Below are positions 35,541-44,679 of a stretch of DNA of 64,000 bases, in pieces. The stretch comes from Treponema sp. OMZ 798. Lineage in GTDB: Bacteria > Spirochaetota > Spirochaetia > Treponematales > Treponemataceae. The translations under genes and the position numbers were made by a program. The notes under the pieces were generated by a model. That model saw only the letters and a list, made by a program, of their open reading frames with translations. It made no database searches and had not been told where the DNA came from. Within the stretch, counting starts at the first letter, position 1. Every line of letters begins with the position of its first letter. The DNA is taken from contig NZ_CP051305.1 in the NCBI RefSeq assembly GCF_024181385.1, positions 1,674,001 to 1,738,000 on the forward strand, written 5' to 3'.

Positions 35541-36986
35541 TTAAGAATTCAATTCCTTTAGGATTTCGGCTCCCAAAATATAGTTATCCCCGGCACCAAT
35601 CGTAATAAAAATATCCCCGGGTCTTAATTTTTCTGAAACAAATTTCTTTGCATCCAAGACCTCATTAAAGAAAAAGACATTTTTATGGTATTTTTTTGTC
35701 CGGGTAAAAAGGAGCTCGGCATCTACCTGCCCCTGATATTGCTCTCGCGCAGAACTAAAAATCTTGTGCAAAATCACCATCTCGGCATCTCCGAAACAAG
35801 AAGCAAATTCTTCCAAAAGAGCCTCGGTTCGGGAATAGGTATGAGACATAAAGTCTGCAATTATCCGTCTTTTCGGATAAAATTGACGTAAGCCGCTCAA
35901 TAAAGACTTAATGGCCGTGGGATGATGTGCATAGTCATCGTAAACCAAGATATCCTTAGATTCTATCTTGCCTATTAACTCGGTACGCCTCTTTGCTCCG
36001 GCATAGGAAGATATAGCCTTTTTTATGGCAGAAACATTGGCCATAGAAATTTCGCCGTATTCTTCTTTTAAAAGACTCACAGCGAGGGCTGTTGCAGCCG
36101 CTGCATTTAAGGCATTGTGCTTTCCCGGAATCTGAAGATAAAACTCTCCCGAAAAACCGGCAAGAGAAAAATATAGTTTTTCATCTCGGACGCCCAAAAC
36201 GGTAAGTTTATAATCGCCCGTAGCCTTTTCCCCATAGGGAATAAAGATAAGATCGGGCCTGCTCGAAAAACTTAAACGGGCAGCCTCGCAAGCGCCTTCA
36301 TCATCTGCACAATAAAAAAGTTCGCTAAATTGCGGAAGCCTGTCTATATACTGCAAAAAAGCAGTTAATATAGACTCATAGGCCGGATAATAATCCTGAT
36401 GGTCAGACTCAATACCCGTTAAAATTATCTTTTTTGGGTAAAAGTTTAAAAAATGCCTTTTATATTCGCAAGTTTCGGCAACAAAGTATTTTGAACCTGC
36501 AAGCATCGTGCATGAATCGCCGAAACTCTTTATTATGCTTCCGGCCAGTACCGAAACCGGCAGCTTTAATTCTTTTAAGATAGACCCCGTAATGCCCGTT
36601 GTACTTGTCTTTCCCTGAACGCCTGCAATGCCGCAAGAATAGGAATGCCGGGACAAGGCCCCTATTGCTTCAGGATATGACATCTTAGGGAGGTCTCTTT
36701 GTTCTATCTCATACATTTCTTCATTATTTTCGGGAGAATAGGCAGCCGAATAGATAACAAGCCCCACACCATCGGGGATATTATCGGGAGAAAACGGAGA
36801 AAAAATATCTATATTAAGTTTCTTTAAAGCAGTATCAGTATAAAAATTTTCAGGCACATCACTTCCTGAAACAACAGCTCCCCGCGAAACCAAAATTTCC
36901 GCCAAAGCCGTCATTCCCGTACCCTTAATACCGATCATATAAATCTTAAAGCCTTTTAAATTATCGGGTAGAATAACTTGACACAT
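35541..36986 (-). CDS. murC: UDP-N-acetylmuramate--L-alanine ligase MurC
   Basis: Cytoplasmic Mur ligase adding L-Ala to UDP-MurNAc. 481 residues. Features: N-terminal Rossmann-like IGIKGTGMTALAEIL (18-32), ATP loop GVQGKTSTTG (122-131), the central TGIESDHQDYYP (His/Asp cluster), GKHNALNAAAATALAVSL and the C-terminal VYDDYAHHPTAIKSLLSGLRQFYP. These distinguish MurC from MurD/E/F. First gene of the murC-yicC-cmk run; divergent to folC with about 70 bp between start codons that contains a TATAATATT-type AT-rich promoter region. Confidence 0.93.
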   Translation of the reverse strand: MCQVILPDNLKGFKIYMIGIKGTGMTALAEILVSRGAVVSGSDVPENFYTDTALKKLNIDIFSPFSPDNIPDGVGLVIYSAAYSPENNEEMYEIEQRDLPKMSYPEAIGALSRHSYSCGIAGVQGKTSTTGITGSILKELKLPVSVLAGSIIKSFGDSCTMLAGSKYFVAETCEYKRHFLNFYPKKIILTGIESDHQDYYPAYESILTAFLQYIDRLPQFSELFYCADDEGACEAARLSFSSRPDLIFIPYGEKATGDYKLTVLGVRDEKLYFSLAGFSGEFYLQIPGKHNALNAAAATALAVSLLKEEYGEISMANVSAIKKAISSYAGAKRRTELIGKIESKDILVYDDYAHHPTAIKSLLSGLRQFYPKRRIIADFMSHTYSRTEALLEEFASCFGDAEMVILHKIFSSAREQYQGQVDAELLFTRTKKYHKNVFFFNEVLDAKKFVSEKLRPGDIFITIGAGDNYILGAEILKELNS

Positions 36987-37058
36987 ATATATATAATATT
37001 CTATATTCTGTTTTTTAGCAATAGGGTTTTAAACATGAGCCGAAACAAGAGGTGCCTT

Positions 37059-38411
37059 ATGAATACGGATAAATTCAGTACATGGCTGGATGCCTTTATA
37101 AATTATGAAAGAAATGCGCATAAGAATGAAAATAATCTCAAAAAAATGAGGAAATTCGCCGATTTTTTTGGCAATCCTCAAGACGATTTTTTATCGGTGC
37201 ATATTGCAGGCTCAAAGGGAAAGGGTTCCGTTTCTGCCATGATTGCATCCATCTTAAAAGAAGCCGGAAAAAAAACAGGCCTTTACACCTCCCCTCATGT
37301 GTCGGACTTTAGAGAGAGGATGACCGAGGCCGGAAGCTTCTTTGATGACGAGGCCTACTCTTCTGCTTATAAAAAAATTATCGAAGGCTTTGATGCCATC
37401 CTCAAAAAAGAGCCGGAAATAGACCCGGGCTGGTTCGAAATAGTTACGGTTACCGCCTTCTTGCTTTTCAGTATGCAAAAAACGGATTGGGCCGTTATCG
37501 AAACAGGTATGGGAGGAAGGCTGGATATGACCAACATCCTAAAACCAAGCGCCTGCGTTTTAACGCCCATTGAGCTTGAGCACACCCAATATCTTGGAGA
37601 CACGATAGAAAAAATAGCCTTTGAAAAAGCAGGAATCATCAAGCAAAACACTCCCGTCTTTTGCTGTAAGCAGCCTGATGAGGCATTAAGGGTCTTTAAA
37701 AAAAGAGCGGCCGAGCTGAATGCGGAATTTTTTTATACCCCCGAAATCGTAAAAGAACCTGTGAGCTACAGCCTTTCAAAGGCGGGCTTAAAAATAGATA
37801 TTAACTTTCAAGATTCGCATCATTTAAGCAAGCTGTTTAAAAGACCTATCAGTGCAAACTTAAAACTCCTTGACTGCATTCAGGCGGAAAATGCTGCTCT
37901 TGCAGCCTCTACAATCAAATATCTATTTCCCGAAATGGATGAAGCAATTATCGAAAGGGGACTTTCAAAGGCGTGGCTCCCTGCCCGCTTTGAACTTCTT
38001 TCGGATAAGACTGAAATTATAATCGACGGAGCCCATACAAAAAACAGCATAGCTCTTTGCATGAGCACCTACAATGAACTGGTAAAAGAAAAAGGAACCC
38101 TCATCTTTGCCTGCGCAGAAGACAAAAACGTGAAGGACATGGTGCCGTTTTTTAAGGATCATTTTACAAAAATACTTGTCACGATTCCGGGAGCGGCAAA
38201 AAAAAGCAATCCCGATTTAAGCTACAAAGCCTTCCAAGAAGCCCTAAAGGGTTCGGCATGTATTATAGAAAAAAATGCAGACTATGAGGCCGTAATAAAA
38301 AAAGAAATTATCGAATCTCGCAAAAAAAACAGTCCTCTTTTGATTACAGGATCATTTTATCTGGCGGCTGAAGCGAAAAGGATACATACTCTTTTGGATC
38401 ATCAAGCTTAA
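37059..38411 (+). CDS. folC: Folylpolyglutamate/dihydrofolate synthase FolC
   Basis: Adds glutamate(s) to (dihydro)folate. I choose ATG 37059 because GAGGTG stands 5 bp before it; earlier in-frame starts at 37035 and 36978 would lie in the divergent promoter or overlap murC. The resulting 450-residue protein has the FolC pattern: HIAGSKGKGSVSAMI (P-loop, 48-62), GLYTSPHVSDFRERM, VIETGMGGRLDMTN, ELEHTQYLGDTIEKIAFEKAGI and the C-terminal IIIDGAHTKNSI. Its 3' end overlaps the convergent pseudouridine synthase gene by 68 bp, a long coding overlap for this organism. Confidence 0.93.
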   Translation: MNTDKFSTWLDAFINYERNAHKNENNLKKMRKFADFFGNPQDDFLSVHIAGSKGKGSVSAMIASILKEAGKKTGLYTSPHVSDFRERMTEAGSFFDDEAYSSAYKKIIEGFDAILKKEPEIDPGWFEIVTVTAFLLFSMQKTDWAVIETGMGGRLDMTNILKPSACVLTPIELEHTQYLGDTIEKIAFEKAGIIKQNTPVFCCKQPDEALRVFKKRAAELNAEFFYTPEIVKEPVSYSLSKAGLKIDINFQDSHHLSKLFKRPISANLKLLDCIQAENAALAASTIKYLFPEMDEAIIERGLSKAWLPARFELLSDKTEIIIDGAHTKNSIALCMSTYNELVKEKGTLIFACAEDKNVKDMVPFFKDHFTKILVTIPGAAKKSNPDLSYKAFQEALKGSACIIEKNADYEAVIKKEIIESRKKNSPLLITGSFYLAAEAKRIHTLLDHQA

Positions 38412-39138
38412 AGTTTTTTTTAGGCTCAGGGAAGGAAAGACATACGGCATATAGCTGCAAGGGATAGGAGTGCTCATCTATTTTTTCTTGCGGAAAATCT
38501 TTGAACTTTCCGTTGTATAAGGGGTCTCCGTAAATAGGCAGCCCTATGGAAGCAAGGTGAGCCCTTACCTGATGCCTAAAGCCTTGATTTAAGGTACATG
38601 TTACCATCGGAATGGAATTATCCTTAGGCGGAAAATTAGTTATTTCGATAATATTGGTCGTATAGATTTTTGCTGTAGAACAAAAATCTCTCATACCGTA
38701 AAAAACCGGAAGGACCTTTTTTCCCTTGGGGCCGTAGCTTCTAAACTGGCTTGAAATTCTATACGGAAGGTTAGACTGAGAAAAATCCGGATTTAAGTCC
38801 GCATCTCTGTCAACGTCCGTAAAAGCGGCATATGTTTTTTTTATCAAATTATTTGCCTGCATTAAATTTAAGGCATCATAGCTTTCTTGATTTTTTGCAA
38901 TCAGCACCAAGCCGCTTGTTGCCGTATCGAGCCTGTGAATAAGGCCGGCTTCAATATCCTTTTTACCCCTTACCGAAGAAGCTTCAGGACATCTTTTTAA
39001 AAACCACGAAACCAAGGTTCCTTCTTCATTTTCTGCGAGAGGAGCAGTAGGCATTCCGCGTGGTTTATATAGAACGGCATAAGCTTCATTTTCAAAAACC
39101 GCCTCAGCTTGGAAAGAAAATTCACAATTAATCAGCAT
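38344..39138 (-). CDS. RluA-family pseudouridine synthase
   Basis: A 264-residue pseudouridine synthase without an S4 domain. Catalytic aspartate D71 lies in GLIHRLDTATSGLVLIAK. Other motifs: AVLYKPRGMPTAPL (motif I), VTCTLNQGFRHQVRAHLASIG and PIYGDPLYNG (motif III). It presumably modifies rRNA or tRNA; the exact site cannot be read from sequence. It overlaps the second RluA-family gene upstream by 7 bp and folC downstream by 68 bp, so it ends a compact minus-strand operon. Confidence 0.88.
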   Translation of the reverse strand: MLINCEFSFQAEAVFENEAYAVLYKPRGMPTAPLAENEEGTLVSWFLKRCPEASSVRGKKDIEAGLIHRLDTATSGLVLIAKNQESYDALNLMQANNLIKKTYAAFTDVDRDADLNPDFSQSNLPYRISSQFRSYGPKGKKVLPVFYGMRDFCSTAKIYTTNIIEITNFPPKDNSIPMVTCTLNQGFRHQVRAHLASIGLPIYGDPLYNGKFKDFPQEKIDEHSYPLQLYAVCLSFPEPKKNFKLDDPKEYVSFSLQPPDKMIL

Positions 39139-40154
39139 AGAGCCTCCCGTATAAGTATTTGTTTAAAATCATTCGGTATAGGTGCCGTAAATTCTTTTTT
39201 TGAATTTACGGCTTGAGGAATTACAAGCTTATAAGCGTGCAGCATCATAGGAGTATCTTTTCTTTTGCCGTAAACCTTATCGCCTGCAACAGGGCAGCCC
39301 ATAAATTTTGCATGCAAACGGATTTGATGGGTGCGGCCTGTGTAAATTCTAAAAAGAACCAAGGACATCCTTCCGTTGGACTTCAGCACCTTATATGATG
39401 AAAGAGCCTTCTTTCCCTTAGACAAGTCGGCAGAGGCCCTAAATTTTTTTCTGTCTGAAGAAGATCGAAAAACCGAAGTTTTTATCCGGCCCTTGGTTTT
39501 AGGCGGAGCACCGTCAAGGATTGCAAGATAATATTTTTTTACCATCCTCTTTTTAAAAAAAGATTTTAAAAGTTTTTCGGTTTTTAAATTTCTTGCTGTA
39601 ATTATAAGCCCTGAAGTTTCCTTATCCAGACGGTGGACAATACCCATGCGGTAAGGATCTGAGGGAAAACTCTCAATATTTTTAAAAAAACATTCTTGCG
39701 GCAAAAAATCTTCTTGGCTCAGCAAACCGCTAAGAATTATTGAAAACTCATCCTTGATTTTGGAATCATAGAGCCTGTAATAATTTAAGGCATTTACAAG
39801 GGTATTATCCCAATTTCCGCCTGCAGGATGGGTTACCATTCCCCTTTCCTTGTTTATAACCAGTATGTTCTCATCTTCATAAATTACCCTTAGAGGTATT
39901 TTTTGAGGCCCGGCATATTCGGGAACCGGATTATCCCAAACAAGCTCAATCAGGTCCCCGTTTTGAACATTGCGGGAAAGTTTAGCTTTTTGTGAATTTA
40001 CATGGAGAGACTTTAGACCTGTCTTTAATTGAGAGCGGCTTAAATTTTTTAGCCTTTCTGTACAATAAACATCAATCCTGCAAGGAGAGACAAGGCCTTC
40101 AACCTTAAATTTTTCGGATATTGATCTACAAACAAGACTTTTACCGGGAGCCAT
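39132..40154 (-). CDS. RluD-like pseudouridine synthase with S4 domain
   Basis: A 340-residue synthase, from ATG 40154 (GAGG 6 bp upstream; an ATG two codons earlier is abutted by that ribosome site). N-terminal S4 RNA-binding domain (RIDVYCTERLKNLSRSQLKTGLK), then the RluA core: VINKERGMVTHPAGGNWDNTLVNAL, catalytic Asp in VHRLDKETSGLIITARN (D177 in this numbering), and TGRTHQIRLHAKFMGCPVAGDKVYG. Between the first two motifs lies an insertion of about 35 residues (SKIKDEFSIILSGLL to IESFPSDPYR). Probably acts on 23S rRNA as RluD/RluC do. It overlaps the upstream membrane-protein gene by 14 bp. Confidence 0.88.
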   Translation of the reverse strand: MAPGKSLVCRSISEKFKVEGLVSPCRIDVYCTERLKNLSRSQLKTGLKSLHVNSQKAKLSRNVQNGDLIELVWDNPVPEYAGPQKIPLRVIYEDENILVINKERGMVTHPAGGNWDNTLVNALNYYRLYDSKIKDEFSIILSGLLSQEDFLPQECFFKNIESFPSDPYRMGIVHRLDKETSGLIITARNLKTEKLLKSFFKKRMVKKYYLAILDGAPPKTKGRIKTSVFRSSSDRKKFRASADLSKGKKALSSYKVLKSNGRMSLVLFRIYTGRTHQIRLHAKFMGCPVAGDKVYGKRKDTPMMLHAYKLVIPQAVNSKKEFTAPIPNDFKQILIREALC

Positions 40155-40659
40155 CGGCATCCTCAGCTTTTAAATTTTCAGCTTCCTCAAGGTTTAAACT
40201 TTTATTTTCTTCAAGCGGAATCAAAACGATAGCTGCATCTTCATTTTGTTGCTCAAGTTTTTTTTCATTAGCCCTTTTAATTGAGCGGTAGGTTAAATCG
40301 ATAACGGCAACAGCCAAAGAGATTCCTATAGCCGTAAAAAAAATATTGCGCTGCTCTTTTTCGGTAAGTTTTACTGCAATTTTGGCATCTTTAATCGGCC
40401 ACGGATTATAGGCAGGATCACCCTTATGTATGATTGAACGGCTTATGTCATAGGCCCAAAAGGACAAAAGCGAAACAAAGGGCAGGGCTCCGAAGGTTAT
40501 AATCTCAAAACGGCGCAAATCCTTTTGCCACTGCTTAAATTCCTCGGCTCCATAGGGGTCGGGAGTTCTTGAAACCTTGGAGTCATCCGCATAAATGGGG
40601 AAAACCGAAAAAAGAGAAACAAAGAAAATCAAACAAGCAATTTTTTTTGTATGCTTCAT
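40141..40659 (-). CDS. Small exported/membrane protein, unknown
   Basis: A 172-residue protein with an N-terminal signal (KKIACLIFFVSLFSVFPIYA, cleavage after residue 24) and two further hydrophobic segments, FEIITFGALPFVSLLSFWAY (about 51-70) and NIFFTAIGISLAVAVIDL (about 104-121), then an acidic tail. Not a family I recognise; it looks spirochaete-specific. It sits directly behind rsmA (stop and start adjacent) and overlaps the RluD-like gene. Confidence 0.65.
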   Translation of the reverse strand: MKHTKKIACLIFFVSLFSVFPIYADDSKVSRTPDPYGAEEFKQWQKDLRRFEIITFGALPFVSLLSFWAYDISRSIIHKGDPAYNPWPIKDAKIAVKLTEKEQRNIFFTAIGISLAVAVIDLTYRSIKRANEKKLEQQNEDAAIVLIPLEENKSLNLEEAENLKAEDADGSR

Positions 40660-41547
40660 TTATTTATCCAAAGAAGAGATTATATCAGATAAGAGCAAAA
40701 AATCATATAGGGTCAAGGACTCGGCTCTTAAATTTCCGTTTAATTCGGCTTTTTGTAAAACAAGCTCGATCTTATCCCCATATCCGTTTGATTTCATCCA
40801 CCCCCCCAAGTTATTTTTTATATTTTTTCGGCGCGAAGAAAAAAGGGCCTTTACTATTTTGATAAAAAGCTTATAGTTTTTATATTCAGCAAAATCTTTT
40901 TTTGCCTTAAACAAGACAGTTGCAGACTCTACATTGGGTTGGGGCCAAAAGGCTGAAGCGGGGATTGTCTTTAAAATTTTGCACTCATAAAACAAGGAAC
41001 AAAGCACCGAAAATGCCGTATAGTTTTTTTGATTGGGCCTTGCAATAATCCTTTCGGCAGCCTCTTTTTGTACTGTAAAAAGCATGGTATCAAAAACAAC
41101 TCCGGCTTCTACCGTAGAAGCAATCAATTCGGAAGCTATGTTATACGGAAGATTACCGAAAAAGATATCGGGTTTCCCATGTTCTTTTAGATAAGGGAGC
41201 CAGTTTTTTTGAACATCTCCTTCGATAAGAGTAAAATTCCGCCCTTTTTCCGAAAAGATTTTTTTTAAAAGGGAGATAAAGCCCTTATCTATTTCAAAGG
41301 CTGTAAGAAAAGCGCCTTTTTCTAAAAGAAGAGCAGCCATAGCTCCGAGGCCAGGGCCTACCTCCCAAATCCTTGTTCCCTCATCGATATCCAAAAAGGA
41401 AACCAGGTTCTCACGGGTCTTTTTATCGATCAAAAAATTTTGTCCGAATTTTTTTTGCATGGCAAAACCCAGGCTTTCTAAAAGAGCCTTGAGTTCTGCC
41501 GGAGAGTCATAATTTGGAAGACCTAAAAAAGCCCCGGATTCCATCAA
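40660..41547 (-). CDS. rsmA: 16S rRNA dimethyladenosine transferase RsmA
   Basis: Dimethylates A1518/A1519 at the 3' end of 16S rRNA. 295 residues. SAM-binding and KsgA motifs are clear: KKFGQNFLIDKKT (32-44), WEVGPGLGAMAALLL (61-75), FEIDKGF, FFGNLPYNIASELIAS (catalytic NLPY) and the C-terminal LFSSRRKNIKNNL. It follows the ptsN-like gene by 9 bp and is followed immediately by the membrane protein gene. Confidence 0.95.
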   Translation of the reverse strand: MMESGAFLGLPNYDSPAELKALLESLGFAMQKKFGQNFLIDKKTRENLVSFLDIDEGTRIWEVGPGLGAMAALLLEKGAFLTAFEIDKGFISLLKKIFSEKGRNFTLIEGDVQKNWLPYLKEHGKPDIFFGNLPYNIASELIASTVEAGVVFDTMLFTVQKEAAERIIARPNQKNYTAFSVLCSLFYECKILKTIPASAFWPQPNVESATVLFKAKKDFAEYKNYKLFIKIVKALFSSRRKNIKNNLGGWMKSNGYGDKIELVLQKAELNGNLRAESLTLYDFLLLSDIISSLDK

Positions 41548-41556
41548 AACAGCATC

Positions 41557-42204
41557 CTATTCGCACAAGATGGCGTAAATCTCCATTGGATCGGTAGAAT
41601 TTAAGAGGCGGCTTTTAAGTTCGTCATTACGCAGCTTTGCGCTAAAATGAGAAATAGTCTGCAAATAATAATCGTGCTGGTTGTTTGCAGCGGCAATCAT
41701 GAAGACCAGCCGTACGGGATTCCCGTCAATAGCATCAAAATCTAAAATATCCCTCTTAGAAACACCCACAGCCATAACCAAGTCGGTTACGGAAGAAAGC
41801 CTCACATGGGGAATGGCAATTCCTCTTCCTACAGCCGTTGACATAAGGGCTTCCCTCTTTAGTATGGAATCCAAAAGCTCGGCAGAATTTTTTACCTGAG
41901 GAGCCTTAGCCAAAACTTCAGCCATCATAACCAAGACGTCATGTTTTGAAGCATAATCTAAAAGGACAACCCTATCGGGCGACAAAACATTTTCCGTTGC
42001 TATTTTATGCTGTTTAGGAGCTGAAGTTTTTGAAGAGGCTAAGCGCTCATCCACCCAGCTTTCAATATCATCTTTTTTAAAACGCCAGACCGTCCCGATC
42101 TTTCCGGCAGGTATTTCACCCTTTTGCGCCCACTCGTAGACGGTTCTTTCGGAAACACGCAAATAACGGGCCACTTCTTCAATAGTCAAAATTTCGCTTG
42201 CCAA
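41557..42204 (-). CDS. ptsN: PTS EIIA-Ntr-type regulator with N-terminal HTH
   Basis: A 215-residue fusion. Residues 5-52 form an excisionase/MerR-type winged HTH (ILTIEEVARYLRVSERTVYEWAQKG, then VWRFKKDDIESWVDERL). Residues 70-215 are an EIIA of the nitrogen/fructose class with the phosphorylated histidine H133 in GIAIPHVRLSSVTDLVMAVG. Spirochaetes such as T. pallidum have an incomplete PTS used for regulation, so this is probably a phospho-controlled DNA-binding regulator and not a sugar transporter part. GAGGTGG precedes the ATG. It heads the rsmA/pseudouridine synthase run. Confidence 0.87.
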   Translation of the reverse strand: MASEILTIEEVARYLRVSERTVYEWAQKGEIPAGKIGTVWRFKKDDIESWVDERLASSKTSAPKQHKIATENVLSPDRVVLLDYASKHDVLVMMAEVLAKAPQVKNSAELLDSILKREALMSTAVGRGIAIPHVRLSSVTDLVMAVGVSKRDILDFDAIDGNPVRLVFMIAAANNQHDYYLQTISHFSAKLRNDELKSRLLNSTDPMEIYAILCE

Positions 42205-42218
42205 TAATCCACCTCACT

Positions 42219-42266
42219 AAATATTTAAACTCAATATACTAAAAAACAAAATGAGCTCAAATATTT
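42219..42266. promoter_or_regulatory. Imperfect inverted repeat before the ptsN-like gene
   Basis: AAATATTTAAACTCA (42219-42233) and TGAGCTCAAATATTT (42252-42266) are complementary at 13 of 15 positions, 18 nt apart, in the 83-bp spacer between the flavodiiron gene and the ptsN-like gene. It could end the former transcript (a T-rich stretch follows the first arm on the minus strand) or be an operator of the latter. Confidence 0.4.
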
Positions 42267-42287
42267 TGCACTAAATGTACGAATATG

Positions 42288-43523
42288 TCAAGATATGGCT
42301 CCGTTTTTTACAGCCTTCGCCAATTCTCTTCCTCTTTCTTTTAATATGCGTTTATCTTCATCGCTTATCTTGCCCTGCCATTCATGGGATTCGATATTGG
42401 TCCACTTAAATTTTTCGATACGGGTTTCATACTCTTTTTTGGCGCCTCCAACCCAGCCCCAGCTTCCTATACGGAATACCTTTTTATTGACAAAGTGCTT
42501 TCTTTCAAAGAGGTCAAGAATATGAGCCATAGGCGGGAACATCTTGTATTCGTATGTCGGCATAGCCAGCAAGAGCCCTGCCGAGCGATAAGCCTCGCCT
42601 AAAATAAAGGTTGCGTCAGTATCGGGTATTCGGTAAATCGAGTATTCAACACCCTCTTCATTTATGCCCTCAATAACCGCATCCAAGCCGTCCTTGGTGT
42701 AGCCGTACATAGAGCCCCAAATAATGCAGATAGTTTTTTCCAGCCCGCTTCCGTCTCCGGTATTGTAATCTGCAAATTTTTTATAGAGGTTTACGATTCT
42801 GGCAGGATTTCCCCTCCAAACCAAACCGTGACTCGGGCAGATAAATTTAAGCTCAAGGGAACCGAGTTTTTCTATACCCTTGTTTACAAAGGTACTGAAG
42901 CTTGCAACAATGTTGGCGTAGTACCTGAGGGCCTCGTTTTCAAAAAATTTAAGCTCATCTTCCGTGTGCTGATCATCGAATATTTTTTCGCCTATGCAGC
43001 CGTAAGAACCGAAGGCATCGCAGGAAAATAAAATTTTATCGTCCGGGTCATAGGTCATCATTGTCTCGGGCCAGTGGATATTGGGAGTTTCATAGAAGAC
43101 GAGCTTTTTTCCTCCGCCTAAATCCAAAACCTCTCCGTCCTTTACGGCCCTTACCCCCTCTTTTATCTTAAAAAAGTTTTCGACAAGGGCGGCCCCCTTC
43201 GTAGAAGCCAAGATTTCGGCTCTTGGGTTTTCTTCCCTTACAAGATTGATAAGGTCGGCATGGTCGGGCTCAAGATGGTTTAGGATTACATAATCAAAAG
43301 AAGAAAAAGAAAGTCCTATGGATTCCAGCTGCTTTCGGTAAGAATCTACCGAGCCGTCCCAATCCTTTACGATATCGATAAGGGCTGTTTTTTCACCCCT
43401 TACAACATAAGAATTTATAGAAACGCCGTGAGGCAATAGCCATATGCCTTCAAAGCGTGCAGTTCTATCATGAATATCGGCATGAATACAATATACGGTT
43501 TCTGTCAGTTTTTTTGCTTCCAT
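42288..43523 (-). CDS. Flavodiiron protein (FprA/ROO family)
   Basis: Soluble A-type flavoprotein reducing O2 to water and/or NO to N2O, a key oxygen defence of anaerobes. ATG 43523 is taken because GGAGGT lies 10 bp upstream; the frame's earlier ATG overlaps that ribosome site. In 411 residues the metallo-beta-lactamase diiron domain has H83-x-E85-x-D87-H88 (NHLEPDHADL), FYETPNIHWPETMMTY and SCDAFGSYG, with the last His in CPSHGLVWR; the flavodoxin domain (from about 258) has the FMN loop IIWGSMYGYTKDG and IGSWGWVGGAKKEY. No rubredoxin or flavin-reductase fusion. The gene stands alone between terminator-like hairpins. Confidence 0.94.
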   Translation of the reverse strand: MEAKKLTETVYCIHADIHDRTARFEGIWLLPHGVSINSYVVRGEKTALIDIVKDWDGSVDSYRKQLESIGLSFSSFDYVILNHLEPDHADLINLVREENPRAEILASTKGAALVENFFKIKEGVRAVKDGEVLDLGGGKKLVFYETPNIHWPETMMTYDPDDKILFSCDAFGSYGCIGEKIFDDQHTEDELKFFENEALRYYANIVASFSTFVNKGIEKLGSLELKFICPSHGLVWRGNPARIVNLYKKFADYNTGDGSGLEKTICIIWGSMYGYTKDGLDAVIEGINEEGVEYSIYRIPDTDATFILGEAYRSAGLLLAMPTYEYKMFPPMAHILDLFERKHFVNKKVFRIGSWGWVGGAKKEYETRIEKFKWTNIESHEWQGKISDEDKRILKERGRELAKAVKNGAIS

Positions 43524-43550
43524 AAAAATTAATACCTCCATAAAATAAAA

Positions 43551-43581
43551 GCTGCGGATTAAAAAGTAACCCGCAGCTTAA
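43551..43581 (-). terminator. Terminator of the left peptide-transporter operon
   Basis: AAGCTGCGG (43551-43559) and CCGCAGCTT (43573-43581), perfect 9-bp stem with a 13-nt loop; on the minus strand it is followed by TTTTATTTTA. It lies after the last ATPase gene and before the flavodiiron ribosome site, so it should separate the two. Confidence 0.75.
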
Positions 43582-43620
43582 ATATATCATAAGAAATGCA
43601 TTTACTCAAGAGAATTAAGT

Positions 43621-44679
43621 TTATTTTTGCTCCTTGTTTTGCTTTTCCTTAATCTCGTCAGCCTTTCGGCAGGCATGAAAATGCCCCTTTCCTATATCCG
43701 TCAAAGAAGGTTCTTCCATAGAAGAACAGGTTTCATCCGCATAGGGACATCTTGTATGGAAGCGACAGCCTTGCGGAATGTTTGCAGGAGAAGGAATTTC
43801 TCCCGAAATGGGGAGTTTTTTAATTACCTCAAGCATTCCCGGCTTAGGCTCAGGAACAGCCTCAATCAAGGCCTGAGTATAAGGATGCATGGGGTTATCT
43901 ATAACATCATCGGCATCACCCATCTCGACAATTCGGCCAAGATACATAACCGCTATTCTGTCGGTAAAATACCTTGCAGTTGAAAGGTCATGAGTAATAT
44001 AAAGATAGGTAAGCCCCAGCTTCCTTTGAACGTCCCTCATCATATGAAGAATTTCGGCACGGGTTGAAAGGTCAATCATCGAAACAGGCTCATCGGCAAC
44101 TATAACCTCGGGGTTTAGGATAAGGGTTCTTGCCGTAGCTATACGCTGTCTTTGACCGCCCGAAAGCATGTGAGGATACCTTGTCATAAATTCCTCAGGC
44201 GGGTTAAGCTTTACTTCCGAAATTGCCTGTATGATTTTTTCATCATTTTCTGCCCTGGTTCCCTTAATCTTGTGGATAATCAGAGGTTCCTCCATTACAT
44301 CCCTTATTTTAAAACGAGGATTCATTGAAGCATAAGGGTCTTGGAAAATCATCTGTACACGGCGGCGGTAAACGGCCGTCTTTTCCTTATCGCTGTTTGT
44401 AACATCTTCTCCATTGTATAGGATTGTACCTTCGGTAGGCGTGTGAAGCTTCATGGCTATCTTTCCTATCGTAGTCTTACCGGAGCCGGATTCCCCTATA
44501 AGCCCGAATATTTCACCCCTCCTTAGACGCAGGGTAACATTATCTACGGCCTTTATTTTTTTTGCCTTTCCCTTAGAAAGACTTTGGACCAAACCTTGAT
44601 GGGGCTCAAAATATTTTTTTATATTTAAGAGTTCAAGAACATAGTCATTAGGATCTATCTTTTTTTCGTTATCGCTCAT
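43621..44679 (-). CDS. Oligopeptide-type ABC transporter ATPase (OppF/DppF)
   Basis: Cytoplasmic ATPase of the left importer, 352 residues from ATG 44679 (GGAGGTG just upstream; it overlaps the preceding stop as ATGA). Walker A GESGSGKTT, signature LSGGQRQRIATARTLILNPEVIVADEP with Walker B, and H-loop ITHDLSTARY. The C-terminal oligopeptide-transporter domain has the cysteine pattern GCRFHTRCPYADETC, a cluster-like motif found in Opp/Dpp ATPases. Last gene of the operon, followed by a terminator. Confidence 0.93.
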   Translation of the reverse strand: MSDNEKKIDPNDYVLELLNIKKYFEPHQGLVQSLSKGKAKKIKAVDNVTLRLRRGEIFGLIGESGSGKTTIGKIAMKLHTPTEGTILYNGEDVTNSDKEKTAVYRRRVQMIFQDPYASMNPRFKIRDVMEEPLIIHKIKGTRAENDEKIIQAISEVKLNPPEEFMTRYPHMLSGGQRQRIATARTLILNPEVIVADEPVSMIDLSTRAEILHMMRDVQRKLGLTYLYITHDLSTARYFTDRIAVMYLGRIVEMGDADDVIDNPMHPYTQALIEAVPEPKPGMLEVIKKLPISGEIPSPANIPQGCRFHTRCPYADETCSSMEEPSLTDIGKGHFHACRKADEIKEKQNKEQK

